IMG/VR virus record: IMGVR_UViG_3300014838_000064
Coordinates: 1-28,965 of that record
Reading direction: 5' to 3' (one strand)
Origin: a virus
Length of the DNA stretch: 28,965 nucleotides
Shown here piece after piece: positions 10,345 to 17,857 of this stretch. Position 1 is the first letter of the stretch; every line of letters starts with the position of its first letter. Under the pieces are notes generated by a model that did no database searches, was not told the DNA's origin, and worked only from the letters and a program-made list of their open reading frames with translations. Position numbers and translations under genes: made by a program.

Positions 10345-10689
10345 TTAAGTTGTGCTTCCAGATTTCTTACCGACTACTAGTTTAAGCTGTTGCCACAAAG
10401 TTTCAACGGTTGTATCCGAATAAGTAATTACAATGTCACAAAAATAGTTACCCGCCGTAGGTATATCACCGGTCTGTCGTACATAGGAAATAACCCCATT
10501 GGTTACATCTGTTACGGTGCACCCTTGGTGGCTTGTATTAGTTATGGTTGTGTTGTTCTGGGCGATCACTAAAGCTACGCTACACCCAGAAAGGTTAATT
10601 GCTACGCCATTTCGTTGACAAGTCAGTACTATAGGGGGGGCAGTATTACCTTCGACTGTTTGTATTGTTTGAAGAAGTCGGCTTGCCAT
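10345..10689 (-). CDS. Ig-like baseplate/fibre protein (BppU N-terminal type)
   Basis: 114 aa. It has the strand pattern seen in BppU_N-like phage domains: ISGCSVALVIAQ-type strand, a conserved NGVISYVRQTGDIPTAGNYFCDIVITYSD core and a final strand before a basic tail. Such domains attach fibres or receptor-binding proteins to the virion. The ATG sits just after the stop of the repeat-protein gene upstream, whose last codons supply the GAAGGA ribosome site, so the pair is coupled. Four Cys are spread through the domain. Function as an adaptor or decoration module is inferred from the fold type. Confidence 0.55.
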   Translation of the reverse strand: MASRLLQTIQTVEGNTAPPIVLTCQRNGVAINLSGCSVALVIAQNNTTITNTSHQGCTVTDVTNGVISYVRQTGDIPTAGNYFCDIVITYSDTTVETLWQQLKLVVGKKSGSTT

Positions 10690-10697
10690 ATTTGTTT

Positions 10698-11675
10698 TTA
10701 TCCTTCGACATCTACATCGGTGTCACTAGTTTTTATTATTTGATTAGCTAACTCTCCAGTCTCAGTTGAGACTACTTGAGTACTGGTTACATCATCTATT
10801 GTACTACTTGTTGAGATAATTGCACTAGCATTGTCTTGAGCGGTGGCACTTTGAGAAAGGCTGTATATAATTGCAGTAATAGGAGTAAATACAGGGCTGA
10901 TGTAAGTTACCTGTACTCCACCTTGAAATAACAGAGTAGCTGCAGATTGAGAAACTGAGGTACTGCGAAATACAGAGAATGTCTGAGTCCCACCCGTAAA
11001 TGTTAGAGTAGCGTGGACCTGAGCAATGCCTACATCTATAATAGAGGCTATCGTTTGAGTTCCCCCTGTGAAAGTTAAGACAGCGTGGGCTTGAGCTATA
11101 GATGCGTCTTGAATAGAGGCAACTACTTGAGTGCCCCCCGTAAAGGTTAGGCTAGCACCAACCTGAGCCACAGCTCCGAACTGAGTCGTAACAATTGCCT
11201 GAGTACCGCCCGTGAAGGTTAGGGTTGCATATGTCTGGCTTATTGAAACTATGTTGACTGTAGCAATTGACTGAGTACCACCTGTAAACGTTAATACAGC
11301 AGCAGATTGAGAATCGGCTGTATTAGTTTTGACAACTTGTGTTCCTCCACTAAATGTCAAGGTAGCAGCTGATTGGGTTACTATTCCAAAGGCAGTAGTG
11401 GCTATTGCTTGAGTTCCCCCAGTGAATGTCAATGTGGCATGAGTTTGGGCAATCTGAACATCGTTAACTGTGGCTATAGCTTGTGTACCACCAGAGAAAG
11501 TAAGAGTAGCTGCCGATTGTGCTACCTGACTATCTTGTATAGATGCTACGGTCTGCGTTCCTCCTGTGAAGGTTAGGGTAGCTGCAGATTGAGAAACCGT
11601 GGCATTAATAACACCACCAAGAGGTGCGTATTGTTGTCTGTGGGGTATAGGGAAACTTCTACCAAACCTAGACAT
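10698..11675 (-). CDS. Ten-fold beta-repeat virion protein
   Basis: 325 aa. After a short basic N-terminus, residues about 20-265 consist of ten repeats of roughly 23 residues with the core ATLTFTGGTQ followed by a hydrophobic strand. The units alternate in their spacers (TVASIQD, AIATTAF), which suggests a two-unit super-repeat. The tenth is degenerate (LLFQGGVQ). The C-terminal 50 residues are Ser/Thr/Asp-rich. This is a beta-solenoid or string of small beta modules, a typical fibre or capsid-surface design. The start follows GAGG and overlaps the region of the previous stop. Confidence 0.6.
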   Translation of the reverse strand: MSRFGRSFPIPHRQQYAPLGGVINATVSQSAATLTFTGGTQTVASIQDSQVAQSAATLTFSGGTQAIATVNDVQIAQTHATLTFTGGTQAIATTAFGIVTQSAATLTFSGGTQVVKTNTADSQSAAVLTFTGGTQSIATVNIVSISQTYATLTFTGGTQAIVTTQFGAVAQVGASLTFTGGTQVVASIQDASIAQAHAVLTFTGGTQTIASIIDVGIAQVHATLTFTGGTQTFSVFRSTSVSQSAATLLFQGGVQVTYISPVFTPITAIIYSLSQSATAQDNASAIISTSSTIDDVTSTQVVSTETGELANQIIKTSDTDVDVEG

Positions 11676-11678
11676 GGG

Positions 11679-12425
11679 TTACCTCGTTGCTGCTCTGTTA
11701 AGAGCTTGAATTATACTAGCTCCTAAAGAGTTATTTAAGTTACCTATATCTTTGCCTATCGGAGGACTGCCTTGACCCGATGGGTCATAAAATGTCGCAA
11801 CGCCACCAGTGTTTACGAATGAAACTCCAAGTGTAAAGGTTGCAGTTTGAGCACCAGTTGAGCTGACTAACTTACTCTCCATGGCTGCTGAGCCATCAGA
11901 TGTGTTATCAATAGAGGTCAGGTTGGTGTAGCCCGCACCCAAAGCGAAGGTAGAAGCCGTACCTACATAAGTTCCTACTCCTACAACCAACTCTATTGCT
12001 TCGGTAGTCGCTGCCGAAGCTCCTGACGTACAGGTAGTAGAAGCGGTGTTCAACTGAGCCATACTCTTGTCTAGAGTAGGAGTACCAATGAACCCATTAA
12101 AGTATTGGACCACAACCGATACGTTCGTAGAAGCAGAGTTATAATTTACCGTTACAGTTGGACTTGCTTTAGCTGTAGTAATCTTAGCCCAGTAGGTAGC
12201 CTGATAAAGAGTTAAGGAGTTACCAATACTTGCCCCTGATATAAGTGTATAAGTATTAGGAGTAGTGGCATTATCCGTTACCGAAGTAACAGCATTAGCC
12301 CCACCAGTAAAAACTATAGTTACAACAACAATTTGACCAAGGGCAAATGTGTTAGTAAAGGCTGCTGTGGTCGCAACACCCGTACCATTGGCGATGGTTT
12401 TACCTTCGACAAATGCCAGAGCCAT
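11679..12425 (-). CDS. Beta-sandwich surface protein
   Basis: 248 aa, mostly Thr, Ser, Ala, Val and Gly. The sequence has the signature spacing of a common exported or phage-surface jelly-roll domain: VTSVTDNATTPNTYTL, then a Tyr-Trp-Ala strand with SPTVTVNYNS, then VVVQYFNGF around residues 50-125. Related domains often bind carbohydrate; that role is only suggested here. The last 30 residues (GKDIGNLNNSLGASIIQALN) may be a helical anchor. It starts 6 nt after the stop of the gene upstream. Confidence 0.5.
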   Translation of the reverse strand: MALAFVEGKTIANGTGVATTAAFTNTFALGQIVVVTIVFTGGANAVTSVTDNATTPNTYTLISGASIGNSLTLYQATYWAKITTAKASPTVTVNYNSASTNVSVVVQYFNGFIGTPTLDKSMAQLNTASTTCTSGASAATTEAIELVVGVGTYVGTASTFALGAGYTNLTSIDNTSDGSAAMESKLVSSTGAQTATFTLGVSFVNTGGVATFYDPSGQGSPPIGKDIGNLNNSLGASIIQALNRAATR

Positions 12426-12431
12426 GGGAGA

Positions 12432-12926
12432 CTACTCTTCCCAAATCACATAGCAATAAGCGTTTACAGTTGTACCAGCAGTTACACGGATTCGTAAGAA
12501 CTGAGAAGCTGCTATTTCAGGTTCTCTACCTAATGGGTATTGCTTTATATATTGGTTTGTTGGAGCGACTAGCTGTAGGTCAAAGTACCTTAGGTTGGCT
12601 ACAGAACCTTCTGTACCAGGACTGAAACAGGTTGCTGCTGTACCACCGACACACAGTGAAGCCACTGCATTAGGGTCACCAAAAGTTGTTGGGGTAAGAG
12701 ATGTACCTACAGAAGCACCGACAGTAGTACCAAAGAGTTCTACCTCTATTGGAGTTGCTGCTGCAGAACCATCAAAACTAATCCCCCACTCTAAGATAGT
12801 GATATTAGTAGTCGAGGGAGTGGCTATTTGGAGAAGTGTCTTAATAGATGTACCAGTAGCTACTTTAACCAAAGCTGCTGTAGTTGGAGTTGCACCGTTT
12901 GCTGCCCAGTATATTTTTCTTGCCAT
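12432..12926 (-). CDS. Beta-rich virion protein
   Basis: 164 aa, stop TAG. Starts MARKIYWAANGATPTTAALV and ends with a predicted strand pair (RIRVTAGTTVNAYCYVIWEE). The pattern resembles phage structural proteins that sit in fibre or decoration clusters, but I cannot name a family. AGGAG precedes the ATG and overlaps the stop of the gene upstream. Its neighbours on both sides are similarly small, Thr/Ala-rich beta proteins, so a shared surface assembly is plausible. Confidence 0.5.
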   Translation of the reverse strand: MARKIYWAANGATPTTAALVKVATGTSIKTLLQIATPSTTNITILEWGISFDGSAAATPIEVELFGTTVGASVGTSLTPTTFGDPNAVASLCVGGTAATCFSPGTEGSVANLRYFDLQLVAPTNQYIKQYPLGREPEIAASQFLRIRVTAGTTVNAYCYVIWEE

Positions 12927-12935
12927 GATTAACTC

Positions 12936-13388
12936 CTAGCTTGAAGCTGCATTGAGCACGCCATTCGTAGCGTCCCAGGTTATTACAAATGTACCACCAC
13001 CTGAAGCTGTTTGAGTACCCCCGAAGTCTACGTTACAGATTGGGTGTCCAGAAACTATGTAAAGTTTGGCTGCTACTGCACTAAATCCTGCCCCTGTAGC
13101 GGTCCAAGTTGTAGTTCCCGCAGAACCACCACCGAAAGCACCTGTAATTTTAGCTAACTGAGGAGTGGTACTAGCTGTACTTAGTGTCCTAGTTCCTACA
13201 GCACCACCACCTGTGGTGTAACCATTAGCTGAAGCAACCTCTGTACCAGATGTGGTATAAGCGGTGTCTGCTGCTGTGAAGGTTGAGGCACTGAATAATG
13301 CACAGTTTACTGTTGCAGTTGTCCAGGCGACTCCACCGATTAGGGAATCATTTACAATTATCGTATATAAGTGAGTTACTACAGCCAT
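12936..13388 (-). CDS. Phage fibre/decoration-type beta protein
   Basis: 150 aa, stop TAG. The order of elements (VNCALFSAST, GYTTGGGAVGTRTL, a Trp-x-Ala-Thr strand, then HPICNVDFGGTQTASGGGTFVITWD) is that of a phage structural family I recognise from many tailed phages, whose exact role is usually unassigned. The C-terminus carries the FGG and FxITW elements of that pattern. GAGG before the ATG overlaps the end of the 66-aa gene upstream. Confidence 0.5.
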   Translation of the reverse strand: MAVVTHLYTIIVNDSLIGGVAWTTATVNCALFSASTFTAADTAYTTSGTEVASANGYTTGGGAVGTRTLSTASTTPQLAKITGAFGGGSAGTTTWTATGAGFSAVAAKLYIVSGHPICNVDFGGTQTASGGGTFVITWDATNGVLNAASS

Positions 13389-13389
13389 T

Positions 13390-13590
13390 TTATGCCTCGC
13401 TCTCTGGGTTTAGGATATGCACAGGCATAACTGGTCCTGAAAGGGCAATATGGGTACTAATCTTAGGGTTGCCATCTGCGTCAGTTTCGTGATGGTCAGT
13501 AGTAATTACTTTACCCTTAATAGTAGATGTACTACCGTCAGGGTGACCAATCTTAAATTCTCGTTCTTCTTCTGTTACTGTTGGTTCCAT
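13390..13590 (-). CDS. Small acidic/polar protein, unknown
   Basis: 66 aa with an AAAGGA box before the ATG. It has a charged N-terminus (TEEEREFKIGHPDGS) and a beta-like middle (STIKGKVITTDHHETDADG) with paired His. No family recognised. It lies between the 80-aa protein and the fibre-type cluster, and its end supplies the ribosome site of the next gene, so it is a genuine operon member. Confidence 0.5.
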   Translation of the reverse strand: MEPTVTEEEREFKIGHPDGSTSTIKGKVITTDHHETDADGNPKISTHIALSGPVMPVHILNPESEA

Positions 13591-13617
13591 TTTTATTTTC
13601 CTTTTGTTATAACTAGG

Positions 13618-13860
13618 TTATATAAGTCTAGTGTACGCTGAAAGTTCTTCTAAATCAATAAAGGCGGTTTCACTGTTAATGGTTAGTTTAAAGATCATAT
13701 CCCGCTTAGCAGCTTCGTTTAAGTCCCACTCCATGCTTATGGTTGCATGGCCCCCGTGATCTTTTAAATCAGCTCTAGTTAGGTGATAAACTATGGCATC
13801 TCGGAATCTAGTGGTCTTATCCCGGATAGTGGTTAGGTCTTTTTTGGTAGCTTGACGCAT
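13618..13860 (-). CDS. Small charged protein coupled to GroES-like gene, unknown
   Basis: 80 aa. Its ATG shares one base with the TAA stop of the co-chaperonin gene (TAATG), so translation is coupled. The protein is basic at the N-terminus (MRQATKKDLTTIRDKTTRFRD) and alternates charged and hydrophobic residues later (HATISMEWDLNEAAKRDMIFKLTI), compatible with a small alpha/beta fold. I do not recognise it. The coupling suggests it is made in proportion to the co-chaperonin. Confidence 0.5.
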   Translation of the reverse strand: MRQATKKDLTTIRDKTTRFRDAIVYHLTRADLKDHGGHATISMEWDLNEAAKRDMIFKLTINSETAFIDLEELSAYTRLI

Positions 13861-14111
13861 TATAGTACCGCTATTAGCCCTGATTGGGGCACCACCACAA
13901 GGTCCTTAGCTATATCTACAGAGGCATAGACTTTAAACTGTACCCGGTCCCCCACCTTAACACCCACTACCCCCATAGCTATGTGAGTCACAACGCCCTG
14001 GGGAGGATAGGTCTTTATCTGTTCGTGTAGGTATAAACCAGAGGCTGTTTTCTCTTCAACCGGATCCACCTTAACGGCAATATAATCATGTAGAAGAGTT
14101 TTTATTTCCAT
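13860..14111 (-). CDS. GroES-type co-chaperonin
   Basis: 83 aa, close to the 90-100 aa of bacterial GroES. It keeps the family layout: an N-terminal strand (LLHDYIAVKVDPVEEKTASG), the mobile-loop region with SGLYL where host GroES has GGI-V-L, then PPQGVVTHIAMG, VKVGDRVQFKVYA and a final GLIAVL. It should form a lid for a GroEL chamber, probably the host's, to fold virion proteins such as the capsid, as T4 gp31 does. No GroEL is present in the window. An extended -10 (TGC then TATACT) ends 6 nt before the ATG with no ribosome site between, so it is probably made from its own leaderless mRNA. Confidence 0.85.
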   Translation of the reverse strand: MEIKTLLHDYIAVKVDPVEEKTASGLYLHEQIKTYPPQGVVTHIAMGVVGVKVGDRVQFKVYASVDIAKDLVVVPQSGLIAVL

Positions 14112-14117
14112 AAGGGT

Positions 14118-14123
14118 AGTATA
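14118..14123 (-). promoter_or_regulatory. Extended -10 promoter of the co-chaperonin gene
   Basis: TATACT preceded by TGC on the minus strand. It lies directly after the terminator at 14127-14155 and 6 nt before the ATG, so transcription would begin at or next to the start codon. Confidence 0.6.
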
Positions 14124-14126
14124 GCA

Positions 14127-14155
14127 CCAAAAAACGGCTTGCGAGAAGCCGTTTT
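14127..14155 (-). terminator. Rho-independent terminator
   Basis: Ten-base arms AAAACGGCTT and AAGCCGTTTT around a 5-nt loop. On the minus strand six T follow the stem. It ends the transcript of the Pro/Glu-rich gene, or of the short promoter at 14192, before the co-chaperonin promoter. Confidence 0.8.
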
Positions 14156-14191
14156 AGGGATAATTTAAAGGAGGGCCTTACGACCATCCAT

Positions 14192-14200
14192 ATTATAGCA
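14192..14200 (-). promoter_or_regulatory. Extended -10 promoter just downstream of the Pro/Glu-rich gene
   Basis: TGC followed by TATAAT on the minus strand, about 40 nt before the terminator at 14155. It could yield a very short RNA, or feed the co-chaperonin gene when the terminator is passed. Unlike the tRNA leaders, I see no segment upstream that pairs with the terminator's 5' arm. Confidence 0.45.
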
Positions 14201-14201
14201 C

Positions 14202-14843
14202 TTAGCTAGGTGAGCCGGATGGCTGAGTAGGTTGTAGCTCAGGAGCTAAACCAACAATCTGACCATCGGGGCCAATTTCTACCTGGCCACTGTCATTCTT
14301 GGGAAAATTAGCGATGACATCATCGTTAGTTTGAAGCCCAATGTTTGAACCGTCTACCCCTACACTAGGAGCAGCTACAATTTGCTGGGGAACTTGGCCA
14401 ACAGCTTCTTCAACTGGACTAAGGTCCTTCTCAGCCAAAGCCTCTTCGACTTTAGCTTCCTCTTCATGCTTTTCAGCCTCGTCCTCATGGACTACAGCCT
14501 CTTCAGCCTCAGTATGAACTGGGGCTTCTGGAGCTACTGGAGTTTCCACAGGTGCTGGTGTATCTTCTACAACAGGAGCTACTGGAGCGTCTACTGGAGT
14601 AGGAGGTATTTCAGGTGTCGTAGGCGTAGCTTCGACAGCCGGAGTAACCTCTGGGGCAACGGGCTCTTCAACTGGTTCACTAGTATCTTCTACTGGTGTT
14701 TCAGCCTCTGGAGCATCCGCTGGTGCATCAACCACTGGGATTGAAGTCACAGGGGCTTCTGTTACGGCTGGAGTGTCTACAGGGGCTTCTGGAGCTACTG
14801 TAGGGTCACTGGCAGGAGTAACAGGAGTGTTTTGATCATCCAT
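14202..14843 (-). CDS. Pro/Ala/Glu/Val-rich low-complexity protein
   Basis: 213 aa with GAGGA before the ATG. Residues about 1-115 are a string of short acidic repeats built on P-V-E/D-T/A-P. Residues 115-145 are Glu/Ala/Lys-rich and may form a helix (DEAEKHEEEAKVEEALAEKD). The C-terminal 60 residues are more complex (ANFPKNDSGQVEIGPDGQIVG). Extended, charged linkers of this type occur in capsid-associated or fibre-like proteins. Its place two genes after the capsid gene suggests a head-surface or assembly role, but I cannot assign a function. Confidence 0.5.
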   Translation of the reverse strand: MDDQNTPVTPASDPTVAPEAPVDTPAVTEAPVTSIPVVDAPADAPEAETPVEDTSEPVEEPVAPEVTPAVEATPTTPEIPPTPVDAPVAPVVEDTPAPVETPVAPEAPVHTEAEEAVVHEDEAEKHEEEAKVEEALAEKDLSPVEEAVGQVPQQIVAAPSVGVDGSNIGLQTNDDVIANFPKNDSGQVEIGPDGQIVGLAPELQPTQPSGSPS

Positions 14844-14878
14844 ATTAAAATCCTCTTTTAGTTTGTATATCTATTGTA

Positions 14879-15397
14879 CTAGAAAGCACTAACTTCTTGC
14901 CATGTCATTGATACAATCGCAGAAATAGCAGTAGTCAAACAGTTAATAGATACTGCTGTACCCGGTGTTAGAACCAATGCACCCTGAACATCATCTAAGA
15001 TGTAGGTTTGGCTAACTGAGCCACTAGCAACTGGACCACCTACACCACGAACAACAACTGGTGCTGCTGGTAGGGTAGCGGCGGAAGCTGCAAGACCCAC
15101 TGGTTGCTGAGAACTTCCTAATTTAGCACTTCTAACAGTTAGGGCTGTTACCTGAGTAACTGCGGCAGCAACTGGGTTAGTGTTAGCTGCATAGACGATA
15201 GTAGCGATACCGGCAGGTGCACTTGTGATCGCAACAGTTGTCTGAAGAATCAACAGGTTCATGCCAGATCCGACTGGGTTAGTTAGTGTAAAACCAGTCT
15301 GAGTGGTACTTAGAGCGGTGGATAGGGCTTGCCCAGCCTGGTTAGAGGCTACGAAAACCGCATCATTTCCGTTTTGAATATAGGTTGCTTTTCCCAT
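14879..15397 (-). CDS. Putative capsid decoration protein
   Basis: 172 aa, stop TAG, AAAGGA before the ATG. Small, neutral, rich in Ala, Thr, Val and Ser with alternating strands (MNLLILQTTVAITSAPAGIATIVY) and no charged clusters. It follows the capsid gene directly, the usual place of head-decoration or head-fibre genes in many phages. No family motif is visible, so the role is inferred from position and composition. Confidence 0.45.
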   Translation of the reverse strand: MGKATYIQNGNDAVFVASNQAGQALSTALSTTQTGFTLTNPVGSGMNLLILQTTVAITSAPAGIATIVYAANTNPVAAAVTQVTALTVRSAKLGSSQQPVGLAASAATLPAAPVVVRGVGGPVASGSVSQTYILDDVQGALVLTPGTAVSINCLTTAISAIVSMTWQEVSAF

Positions 15398-15464
15398 TAT
15401 ATTTATTTCCTTTTTGTTTAGTTTAAAGGGGCTGTACGCCAGCCCCTAAGCGGTCAGTGTAAGA

Positions 15465-16316
15465 CTAAGCGGCTGTAGTTCTAGATAGCGATACTAAAGC
15501 GGTTGAACGCTCAACAGCTACCCCATAGATACAGTGAAGTACGGCCTTCATACCAATAGCGTCAACAGAGTCTTCCATCTTGTAAGTTGGAGGCAACTGC
15601 ATAGCGATTGATAGAGCCTTTTTGTGGAAGAACACATCGTAGCCTGAGCCACCGGTAACAACAACGTTGTTACTCATGTGTAGTTCCATGCCGTATAGAC
15701 GACCCACTAGAGAGTCATTTGAGGCAGTTTCTTTAACAGCGATACCAGTTTGACCAGTCTGATCGTAAGCAACGTACTTGTTTACGTTTAGAAGGTCACC
15801 CTCAGTGTAGCTACCAATGATACCGTAACGTTCGCTTCGTGGGACGTTGTTAGAGTCAAAAGTAGTAACAATTGAGATGATGTTAGGGTCAGTAACAGTT
15901 GCACCGGCTGAAACAGTAGTTCCCGCACCTGTGTAAAGAGAGGCGATGTCTGTGTCAACTTGTCGGGCAACAGCCTCAGCCTGAGCAGCTCGGTAAAGAG
16001 ACTGTAGGTCATAGCTGGCCTGTACCTTAGCAATATCCTCAATTAGAACGGCTGAGTAAGTTTGCTTGTTAATGTTAATAGTGATCGTAGTCTCAGTGTT
16101 AGCATCGTAAGTTACGTTTGTGCTTGCAGCCTTGCTACGAGCGTTCAATGTACCTAGGAACGGTACGTTGATGATGTTACCACCATCCTGAACTAGGTTA
16201 CCTCTTTGGGTAATAAGGTCCTGGAATCGTAGAGCCTTATAGAAAGGTAGTTCTACTTCCTTAGTCCACTTTTGGGCGATTAGATACGCTTCAGTGGAGG
16301 TTGTTACATCTGCCAT
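15465..16316 (-). CDS. Major capsid protein, HK97 fold
   Basis: 283 aa. An N-terminal helix (STEAYLIAQKWTKEVELPFYKA) leads to a FQDLI segment and the strand-rich E-loop-like region (INVPFLGTLNARSK...TYDANTETTITININK). Residues about 95-135 form the long spine-helix candidate (VLIEDIAKVQASYDLQSLYRAAQAE). The later P-domain and A-domain parts (YGIIGSYTEGDLLNVNKY, then GRLYGMELHMSNNVV and DVFFHKKALSIAMQ) match the usual order of HK97-fold coats. Scaffold and portal genes lie upstream. GAAGGA precedes the ATG. Confidence 0.85.
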   Translation of the reverse strand: MADVTTSTEAYLIAQKWTKEVELPFYKALRFQDLITQRGNLVQDGGNIINVPFLGTLNARSKAASTNVTYDANTETTITININKQTYSAVLIEDIAKVQASYDLQSLYRAAQAEAVARQVDTDIASLYTGAGTTVSAGATVTDPNIISIVTTFDSNNVPRSERYGIIGSYTEGDLLNVNKYVAYDQTGQTGIAVKETASNDSLVGRLYGMELHMSNNVVVTGGSGYDVFFHKKALSIAMQLPPTYKMEDSVDAIGMKAVLHCIYGVAVERSTALVSLSRTTAA

Positions 16317-16358
16317 GATATTTTATTTCCTTCTCGTTTATTTGTTTTTTAAAAGAAT

Positions 16359-17201
16359 CTACTTATGGAGTGACGCTAGGTAAGCATCGGAGGCCTCTTT
16401 ACCACCCTGTTTAAAGTATTGATCTGATGTCATACGTCTTACAGAGATAGCTGCGGCTTCTGGGCTGCTATCGTCAAAGCCATTGCCCCCAGTAGTTGCA
16501 CGGGCTTGGCCGCTAGGGCGTACACCTGTCTTCTGGGACTGCTTATTTACATTGTCAACAGATTTGTTCTTCTGAGCTGTCGCATAGCGATCCATCTTAT
16601 TAAACTCAGCTTCTGCAAAATCTTTAAATCGAACGCTAGGTTTTTGAATCGTTATTCTACCGGTTCTTTCGTCTTTGGTCATTCCAATGAAAGCGATATA
16701 GTCTTGAACCAAGTCTTTCTCTACATCTGGGGTCAATTTGTCTTCGTATTTAGCTGAGACACGCTCACCATCAATGTCGAAGTTTGTTTCCCAGAGCTTA
16801 GTGTTTACTTGACTCTCCCCCTGCCGGAATCCGGTATTTAAGCCCTCTGCGAAGCGGTTTTTGCCAAAAGCAAGCCTGTCTTCTTCGATAGCTTTGGGGT
16901 CATATTCTTCACCTTCTTTGTATTCAGTCGGTTTATAAGACTTGTCGGTTGAGAATAGATCCGTAGTGTTATTATCCCTGGCATTATGCTCTTGGATCTC
17001 TTTACTAAGTTTGTCAATATAACGGTCATGTCTAACTTCGTTACGGGGTTTTTGGGCCCCTTCTTCGGTAGACTCGTTGTCTTCGGTGGCTTTGCCAGCC
17101 TCAGTACCTTCAACCTTAGTTACACTCTCATCGGTTTGGTTTTCCGATTCACCTGATTTACTTGTATCAAGTGTTTTTTCGTCCTCTACAGGATCTGCCA
17201 T
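16359..17201 (-). CDS. Capsid scaffolding protein
   Basis: 280 aa, stop TAG, AAGGA 5 nt before the ATG. Very hydrophilic: the first 60 residues are almost all Glu, Asp, Lys, Thr and Ser, followed by charged helices (RHDRYIDKLSKEIQEHNARD) and a more basic C-terminus (MTSDQYFKQGGKEASDAYLA). Composition, length and position between portal and capsid genes are those of podovirus scaffolds, which guide capsid assembly and bind coat through a basic C-terminal region. No protease gene is visible nearby, so release of intact scaffold, as in P22, is likely. Confidence 0.7.
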   Translation of the reverse strand: MADPVEDEKTLDTSKSGESENQTDESVTKVEGTEAGKATEDNESTEEGAQKPRNEVRHDRYIDKLSKEIQEHNARDNNTTDLFSTDKSYKPTEYKEGEEYDPKAIEEDRLAFGKNRFAEGLNTGFRQGESQVNTKLWETNFDIDGERVSAKYEDKLTPDVEKDLVQDYIAFIGMTKDERTGRITIQKPSVRFKDFAEAEFNKMDRYATAQKNKSVDNVNKQSQKTGVRPSGQARATTGGNGFDDSSPEAAAISVRRMTSDQYFKQGGKEASDAYLASLHK

Positions 17202-17262
17202 ATATGTCCTTTTTGTTATCAGACCACGTTAGATTAGGCTCGGTCGCCGCCATTGATTTTAA

Positions 17263-17550
17263 TTATAACTGCTTTTTTGCTTCAGCGTCAAGTTCAGCCT
17301 GATTAGCCAGTACTATTGGCTTAAAAAGTGGTTTACCCTCGTTAGAAGTCCCAACAAGCACCGTATTTAGGTGATCGTAAGAGGTTCCGTGAACGTGTTG
17401 ACCCTTGTTACACTCAATATAAGGGCCTCTAGCCTTCCAAAGATGAACATGATCGTCCAGCTTAATTGTTGAGTCTCCATGTCTAATATGCTCTGGTGGT
17501 TCTACCCCAGCATCTATATAGTCTTGGTCAGTTCTAAGCCGGTTAACCAT
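17263..17550 (-). CDS. Small protein, unknown, coupled to the 104-aa gene
   Basis: 95 aa from the ATG at 17550. An in-frame ATG 45 nt further upstream exists, but GGGAG lies just before 17550 and the short form overlaps the stop of the preceding gene by only 8 nt, the usual coupled design. Sequence MVNRLRTDQDYIDAGVEPPE, then several His (DDHVHLW, GQHVHGTSYDH) that could bind metal, then a conserved-looking KPLFKPIVL strand. I recognise no family. It sits between portal and scaffold. Confidence 0.55.
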   Translation of the reverse strand: MVNRLRTDQDYIDAGVEPPEHIRHGDSTIKLDDHVHLWKARGPYIECNKGQHVHGTSYDHLNTVLVGTSNEGKPLFKPIVLANQAELDAEAKKQL

Positions 17551-17857
17551 TATCGCTCCCTTGAATAAAGTTAATCCAAGACTCCATCTCTTCAATTACA
17601 GCATTACCTACCGCCGAGTAGAAAGCAGCATCAATTTTAGGCATATTATTATATTTAACACCTCCGGGAGTCTGAGCCCGGTAAGCCTCTTGGCGTTGTC
17701 TACCGAAGTCAACAAACTCCTTCCACTGTTTGGACTTGCTTACGCTTTTCTTACGCTTTTCGTCAGCATCATCTGGCGTGGTCTCTGGCACTTCAATACT
17801 AAAGTCCTCACTCATTGGTCTAAGACCAGTTAGGGGTTTACTTCTTTCGTCTTCCAT
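17543..17857 (-). CDS. Small charged protein after portal, unknown
   Basis: 104 aa, AGGAG before the ATG. It begins 20 nt inside the end of the portal gene, in another frame. The first half is polar and charged (DEKRKKSVSKSKQWKEFVDF), the second is helical and hydrophobic (AFYSAVGNAVIEEMESWINF). A head-completion or packaging accessory role fits the position. No family recognised. Confidence 0.5.
   Translation of the reverse strand: MEDERSKPLTGLRPMSEDFSIEVPETTPDDADEKRKKSVSKSKQWKEFVDFGRQRQEAYRAQTPGGVKYNNMPKIDAAFYSAVGNAVIEEMESWINFIQGSDNG

Noticed and set aside
14382-14744. 120-codon plus-strand ORF
   Set aside because: Shadow of the repetitive Pro/Glu-rich gene on the other strand, giving an artificial Trp/Ser/Arg-rich protein.
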